DNA from: Prevotella sp. E9-3
GTDB lineage: Bacteria > Bacteroidota > Bacteroidia > Bacteroidales > Bacteroidaceae
Assembly (NCBI RefSeq): GCF_022024015.1
Contig: NZ_CP091786.1
Span: 2,418,001 to 2,482,000 of the forward strand
Length of the DNA stretch: 64,000 bases
Direction: 5' to 3'
The notes beneath the pieces are model-generated. The model was not told the DNA's origin, did no database searches, and worked only from the letters and a program-made list of their open reading frames with translations. The translations under genes and the position numbers were made by a program. The first letter of the stretch is position 1. Each line of letters starts with the position of its first letter. This document shows, piece after piece, positions 60,632-64,000 of this stretch.

Positions 60632-61039
60632 TCAGTTTCTGACCAGAAGATCATAGCGAATCTGATCGCTGGACACGGGCCTACCTACCACCGGATGCGT
60701 ACGGCGCACTGCAGGACTGTGGCGAACACCCTTGCTATCAGCAGGTACTGGTACAGGAGCAACCGTTTGAACGGCAGTATCCTTTACCGTTGGTTTTACC
60801 GGCACTTCTATATAAACTGTATCAACAAGGGATGTCAGGGCAGCAGTATCTTTCATATTGGATTGTGTCCATAACCCAAAGAAGAAACCGATGAGTGCTG
60901 CAGCCGGGATGGCAACGAGCCACGAAGGCACAGAGAAATGACGGTGATGATGCGGCCAAGGACGTACATGCAATGCACTGTTCTCTTCATCACGCAGTTG
61001 GCGAGCCATTTGGGCAATATCTTGATTATCTATTTTCAT
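60632..61039 (-). CDS. Single-pass membrane protein, likely anti-sigma-type partner
   Basis: 135 residues. A short cytoplasmic part with HVRPWPHHHRHF, one membrane helix (WLVAIPAAALIGFFFGLW, about 40-57) and a periplasmic proline-rich tail. The start overlaps the end of the ECF sigma gene by 14 bp, so they are translationally coupled. Location and topology suggest an anti-sigma factor, but no recognisable anti-sigma domain is present. Confidence 0.65.
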   Translation of the reverse strand: MKIDNQDIAQMARQLRDEENSALHVRPWPHHHRHFSVPSWLVAIPAAALIGFFFGLWTQSNMKDTAALTSLVDTVYIEVPVKPTVKDTAVQTVAPVPVPADSKGVRHSPAVRRTHPVVGRPVSSDQIRYDLLVRN

Positions 61040-61586
61040 ACGCTTTCAGTTGTAGTTTGATGATGTTCATTGTTTTGTGCAGACGCGACTTCACCGTACC
61101 TTCAGGCAGGTCTGTGATCTGCGCTATTTGGGGAACCGTCAGTTCTTCTTCATAATGGAGGGAGAAAAGCATCGCATAGGGCTCGGGCAGATTCTTGAGT
61201 ACGCCACTTAACGCATCGTGCAGGTTCTGCATGTCCAGTTCGACCTCAATATTACAATCGTCAGGAATATCCTTTTCATCGGAAATAACGACAGGTTGCT
61301 GACTGCGAAGATGATTCTTGACAAGGTTATAGGCTATTGTATAAAGCCATGCCCGGAAACTACGTCCATCGCAGTAGGTCTCACGGGCAGCATAGAGTCG
61401 AAGGAAAGTGTCGTGTACAAAATCAGAAGCTAAATCAGCATCACTGCCCAGTCGGCGAGTGAAGAATCCCTGCAACCGTCGGGCATGACGGTTGTAGAGT
61501 TCTTCAAAGGCACGGTCGCTGCCATGAGCAGCCCGCCGCATCAGTTGTTCATCGGTCAGTGCCGAGAGTCTCAAGGGTATCAACAT
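61026..61586 (-). CDS. ECF-type RNA polymerase sigma factor
   Basis: 186 residues from the ATG at 61584-61586; a GTG at 61593-61595 is in frame. Region 2 (FEELYNRHARRLQGFFTRRLG...FRAWLYTIAYNLVKNHL) and region 4 (LPEPYAMLFSLHYEEELTVPQIAQITDLPEGTVKSRLHKTM) are clear. It directs RNA polymerase to stress or transport genes. The preceding gene on the same strand encodes a secreted helical protein and the next a membrane protein, likely one operon. Confidence 0.93.
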   Translation of the reverse strand: MLIPLRLSALTDEQLMRRAAHGSDRAFEELYNRHARRLQGFFTRRLGSDADLASDFVHDTFLRLYAARETYCDGRSFRAWLYTIAYNLVKNHLRSQQPVVISDEKDIPDDCNIEVELDMQNLHDALSGVLKNLPEPYAMLFSLHYEEELTVPQIAQITDLPEGTVKSRLHKTMNIIKLQLKAYENR

Positions 61587-61628
61587 GGGTAACACACGGA
61601 TTTATGGTACTTACAGATATCACTTTCA

Positions 61629-62789
61629 TCAAGGATTGACCAGCAGATTTCTGATTTCTTGTTTACGTTCTTCATCCATTGAAGTATTGTCGATACTTGA
61701 CACCAGCAATCTCATCAGCCAGTCGTAGCGTTTCTGGTCGCGCTGGGCATAATAGGGCAACAGATCGGCCAGCAATACTGCATAGTTGGCAGAGAGTCGC
61801 TGTCCAGAGGTCCATTCCGGACGGAACGACACCAGCAGATATTCCAACAGATAGCGTTCCTCAACATTACGGCGCTTTACAGCCAAGTTGTCATAAGGCT
61901 TTTCAGAATATTTCAGCAGCAAACCTTCATTGTAAAGGTTATTCTTCCAAGGCTGCATTGTGGTTTGAGGCGTTGTAACTGAGAAATAGACCTTACTCCC
62001 ATACTTGTCAATGATAGCCTGTAGCAATGCCTGCTCATTCGTATCATAGTCTTCCTCACATGTAGGCTCTTTCAAAACAGGCTGCTCAATATCTAACTTT
62101 TTGAATAGCCAATCACGATACTCCTTCACCACAAGGAAAGGTACACAGACAATGGTCTTGTCTTTATGCATGCCCATGCCTTCCTGGATGAGCCACTTAG
62201 GAATGATGGCCGCATCGCCACTGCTCAGATAGATACCGTTCTGATCCATACCTGCCAATTCATTATAACTGTAGCGCAACACAGCCTCCGAATAGATTCC
62301 ACTATCAAAATAGCGCTTTGCCAAAGGCTTCATACGAGTCTCATCGCCCTTCATGGCCAGATAGCACACCCAGCGGTCGTAGTCGAAAAACTGCATCTCA
62401 GCAGGCAACTTAGCCAGCGCAGCCTCAGCATATTTGTCACCATCCGTCTCGCCGGTTCCATGACCGCTGACAATGGCGCTATAGGCACAATAATTATAGG
62501 TATAAGTGTCGGGGATGGCCTCTCCCATCTCGCGAATAACCTGTTGCGCCGTTGTGTCATTTTGGTTAAACCATAGCATATAGCGGGCTGCATGGTAGTA
62601 GTTCATCCATGCCTCTTCGTTGGAAGGGTCTTTCTCGATCACGTTTTTCCAAGCCTCTTTCTGTTCCACATACCATACGAAGTCTTTCTCTGTCACGATG
62701 GGACTCTCCACGCGCACGGCCCGCTGCTGAGCCGAGATATGAAGACTGAATGCCACAAAGGCGGCCAACAATATATTTTTTCGTTTCAT
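61629..62789 (-). CDS. Secreted helical (TPR-like) protein upstream of ECF sigma gene
   Basis: 386 residues. Signal peptide MKRKNILLAAFVAFSLHISAQ. Helical repeats (WKNVIEKDPSNEEAWMNYYHAARYMLW...) suggest a TPR-like fold. No catalytic motif. Its stop is 42 bp before the sigma start, with no own promoter in that gap, so the sigma gene is probably expressed with it. No canonical -7 element is seen upstream. Role unknown. Confidence 0.65.
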   Translation of the reverse strand: MKRKNILLAAFVAFSLHISAQQRAVRVESPIVTEKDFVWYVEQKEAWKNVIEKDPSNEEAWMNYYHAARYMLWFNQNDTTAQQVIREMGEAIPDTYTYNYCAYSAIVSGHGTGETDGDKYAEAALAKLPAEMQFFDYDRWVCYLAMKGDETRMKPLAKRYFDSGIYSEAVLRYSYNELAGMDQNGIYLSSGDAAIIPKWLIQEGMGMHKDKTIVCVPFLVVKEYRDWLFKKLDIEQPVLKEPTCEEDYDTNEQALLQAIIDKYGSKVYFSVTTPQTTMQPWKNNLYNEGLLLKYSEKPYDNLAVKRRNVEERYLLEYLLVSFRPEWTSGQRLSANYAVLLADLLPYYAQRDQKRYDWLMRLLVSSIDNTSMDEERKQEIRNLLVNP

Positions 62790-62930
62790 TGTTATTTCTT
62801 TTTTTATTCAACGTTTTTGATGTACTGTTATTGCGCAACACATCTATGCATACACCGAAGAATAAAAAACGTTCAAAGAAATAAACTTTTTTTACAAATA
62901 TCGAGTAGATTGGCTATCGTTTGTTTTCTT

Positions 62931-63542
62931 TCAGGGCAGAAGTCCTACTGAAGAAAACATCTTCCTATAACACTCCACCTTCTTATCAAAAGCCAGAGGA
63001 TAGGCACGGGATGAGGACGGAAGACGATATAGGGAAATATTGGTGAGGGGAGTTGATACAAAAGTGTTGACTTTGGGAATTTCAGGAATGCCAAGCGAAG
63101 CACAGATGGTTTCGGTGGCTTTTTCGCCTGTGGTGACGATAGCGCGAAGATGGGGCAGTTTTGCAATAAGTACACGGATGTCTGTAGGCTCTACCACTTC
63201 CAGAAACTTATCGGAGGCATTGTCCTTCAGACGGCGTACAGCCGTGGCGGTATCAAAGAATGCGAGACCCTTTTCTTGGCAGAAAGCCACTACCTCTTCT
63301 ATCTTAAAGCGCTTAGCTTCCATATCAACAAAGTGGTTTTTGTCGCCAAAGAATATCTGTCCTTCGATGCGCCAGTGGTCATTGATAAAGTTAGGATAAT
63401 AAAAGTCCATACACCACCGTTTGCGCTGGGGTGGAAAACTGCCCAAGAACAGCACCCTCGCATTCTCAGGCAGGAAAGGCCGCAATGGATGGTACTCCAC
63501 ACCATCACCGCTCCGCAAAATATTATCCGTATTTAACCACAT
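62931..63542 (-). CDS. Uracil-DNA-glycosylase-family protein
   Basis: 203 residues. The ARVLFLGSFPPQRKRW start corresponds to motif A of the superfamily (the catalytic-loop position usually has GxDPPxx), followed by KFLEVVEPTDIRVLIAKLPHLRAIVTTGEKA and a C-terminal LPSSSRAY motif (the SPS loop). Such proteins remove deaminated bases such as uracil or hypoxanthine from DNA. A repeat-rich segment lies just upstream of its start. Confidence 0.82.
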   Translation of the reverse strand: MWLNTDNILRSGDGVEYHPLRPFLPENARVLFLGSFPPQRKRWCMDFYYPNFINDHWRIEGQIFFGDKNHFVDMEAKRFKIEEVVAFCQEKGLAFFDTATAVRRLKDNASDKFLEVVEPTDIRVLIAKLPHLRAIVTTGEKATETICASLGIPEIPKVNTFVSTPLTNISLYRLPSSSRAYPLAFDKKVECYRKMFSSVGLLP

Positions 63543-63562
63543 ATCACATCAATTGTCCGCTC

Positions 63563-63618
63563 GGCTCGTCCAAGAATTCTCCGCTCGGCTTCGCCGCTTG
63601 GCTCGTCCAAGAATTCTC
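63563..63618. repeat. Direct repeat ggctcgtccaagaattctc
   Basis: Copies at 63563-63581 and 63600-63618, separated by a ccgctcggcttcgccgctt spacer. Confidence 0.85.
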
Positions 63619-63679
63619 AATTATCAATTGTCAATTATCAATTATCAATTATCAATTATCAATTATCAATTGTCAATTC
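63617..63679. repeat. Nine copies of the heptamer tcaattR
   Basis: Perfect 7-bp period (tcaatta or tcaattg) over 63 bp. The last unit supplies the stop codon of the DNA alkylation repair gene (63673-63675, minus). Confidence 0.9.
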
Positions 63680-64000
63680 TCCAACCACTTTCTCCGTTCC
63701 TTTTCGCTCATCTTCTCGATAGCATAGCGAAGCATCGTGCGGGGCATCTCATGCACATGCTGTTGCAGAAAGTCGCGAAGCAAATCCATCGAGCATCGCT
63801 TCCCCATCTCTCTGAGCATCCACCCCACAGCCTTATGCATCAGATCATGCGGATGGTGCAGATGTATCTCCGCATAGCGCAAACACCACGAGGGGTCTCC
63901 CATCTGCGAAGTCTTCCACGTACAAACAATACTCATTCGCTGTTTCCACAGATTATCGCTTGCCGCCAACTCATCAAGCATCTGACGTTTCCAGTCTTCC
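63673..64000 (-). CDS. DNA alkylation repair protein, 5' end outside window
   Basis: The frame is open through the right edge of the window; 108 codons are visible. Helical repeats with DLMHKAVGWMLREMGKR, LRDFLQQHVHEMPRTMLRYAIEKM are typical of the AlkD-like HEAT-repeat glycosylase family that removes alkylated bases. The start lies beyond 64000. It is probably followed by the uracil-DNA-glycosylase-family gene in the same direction. Confidence 0.85.
   Translation of the reverse strand, partial: EDWKRQMLDELAASDNLWKQRMSIVCTWKTSQMGDPSWCLRYAEIHLHHPHDLMHKAVGWMLREMGKRCSMDLLRDFLQQHVHEMPRTMLRYAIEKMSEKERRKWLEN

Overview
The window looks like a chromosome segment from a Bacteroidota species, most likely Prevotella or a close relative. 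The main evidence is about 29 promoters of the Bacteroidota -7 type (TAnnTTTGc) placed 5-100 bp before start codons, with few strong Shine-Dalgarno sites. The gene content agrees: a TamL-type lipoprotein with TamB, DUF4249 paired with a TonB-dependent receptor, DUF4421, DUF4827, LruC and four-helix-bundle-suffix proteins, many short lipoproteins, and phospho-sugar mutases. The species cannot be named from the sequence alone.

Layout. 0-13.4 kb is mostly core: phospho-sugar mutase, DUF721 protein, recF, a membrane TPR protein with ribH, a Crp-type regulator, lepA, a TSCPD protein, DUF4421, then yebC and pheT. 13.6-17.4 kb is a compact operon: tatA, tatC, a NapH-NapG-like ferredoxin fusion with an internal twin-arginine motif, and a Tat-signal lipoprotein aldo/keto reductase. 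This reads as a Tat translocon co-transcribed with its own redox cargo. 17.5-23.5 kb holds an HD protein, a TonB receptor with its DUF4249 partner, an endonuclease/exonuclease/phosphatase-fold protein and an S41 peptidase.

23.5-28.9 kb is the most unusual stretch. It has large inverted-repeat structures, a 70-bp direct repeat consisting of the 3' half of an initiator tRNA plus its terminator, and several short arrays with 19-23 bp periods. The repeat copy at 24.0 kb is a half tRNA joined to a gene fragment; the copy at 28.8 kb belongs to the intact tRNA. Between them lie an NhaC antiporter, a four-helix-bundle protein and a secreted C1 peptidase. This is the signature of tRNA-targeted integration or duplication, but no integrase is present.

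29-40 kb: TetR regulator with fabG, then an RluA-tamB-tamL operon and a sugar nucleotidyltransferase. 40-43.9 kb: a 1072-residue secreted protein behind a small secreted protein that resembles the isolated N-terminal domain of a polysaccharide-export protein. 44-55.7 kb: greA, a rubredoxin, nitroreductase, NrnA-like DHH phosphoesterase, DUF4827 lipoprotein, glmM, a sodium:solute symporter, a TrpB2-type enzyme, a CDF transporter, a Pif1/RecD-like helicase and a YraN protein with an extra N-terminal domain. 56.3-57.7 kb is an IS110-family element whose upstream non-coding segment is a candidate bridge RNA. 57.8-64 kb: LruC lipoprotein, rhodanese lipoprotein, an ECF sigma operon, a uracil-DNA-glycosylase-family protein, and the end of a DNA alkylation repair gene.

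A recurring theme is short dispersed repeats. Several lie in promoters, and some appear to have entered the reading frames of housekeeping genes (symporter, helicase, NhaC tail, possibly pheT). All functional assignments come from reading motifs and remembered family features; no database search was run.
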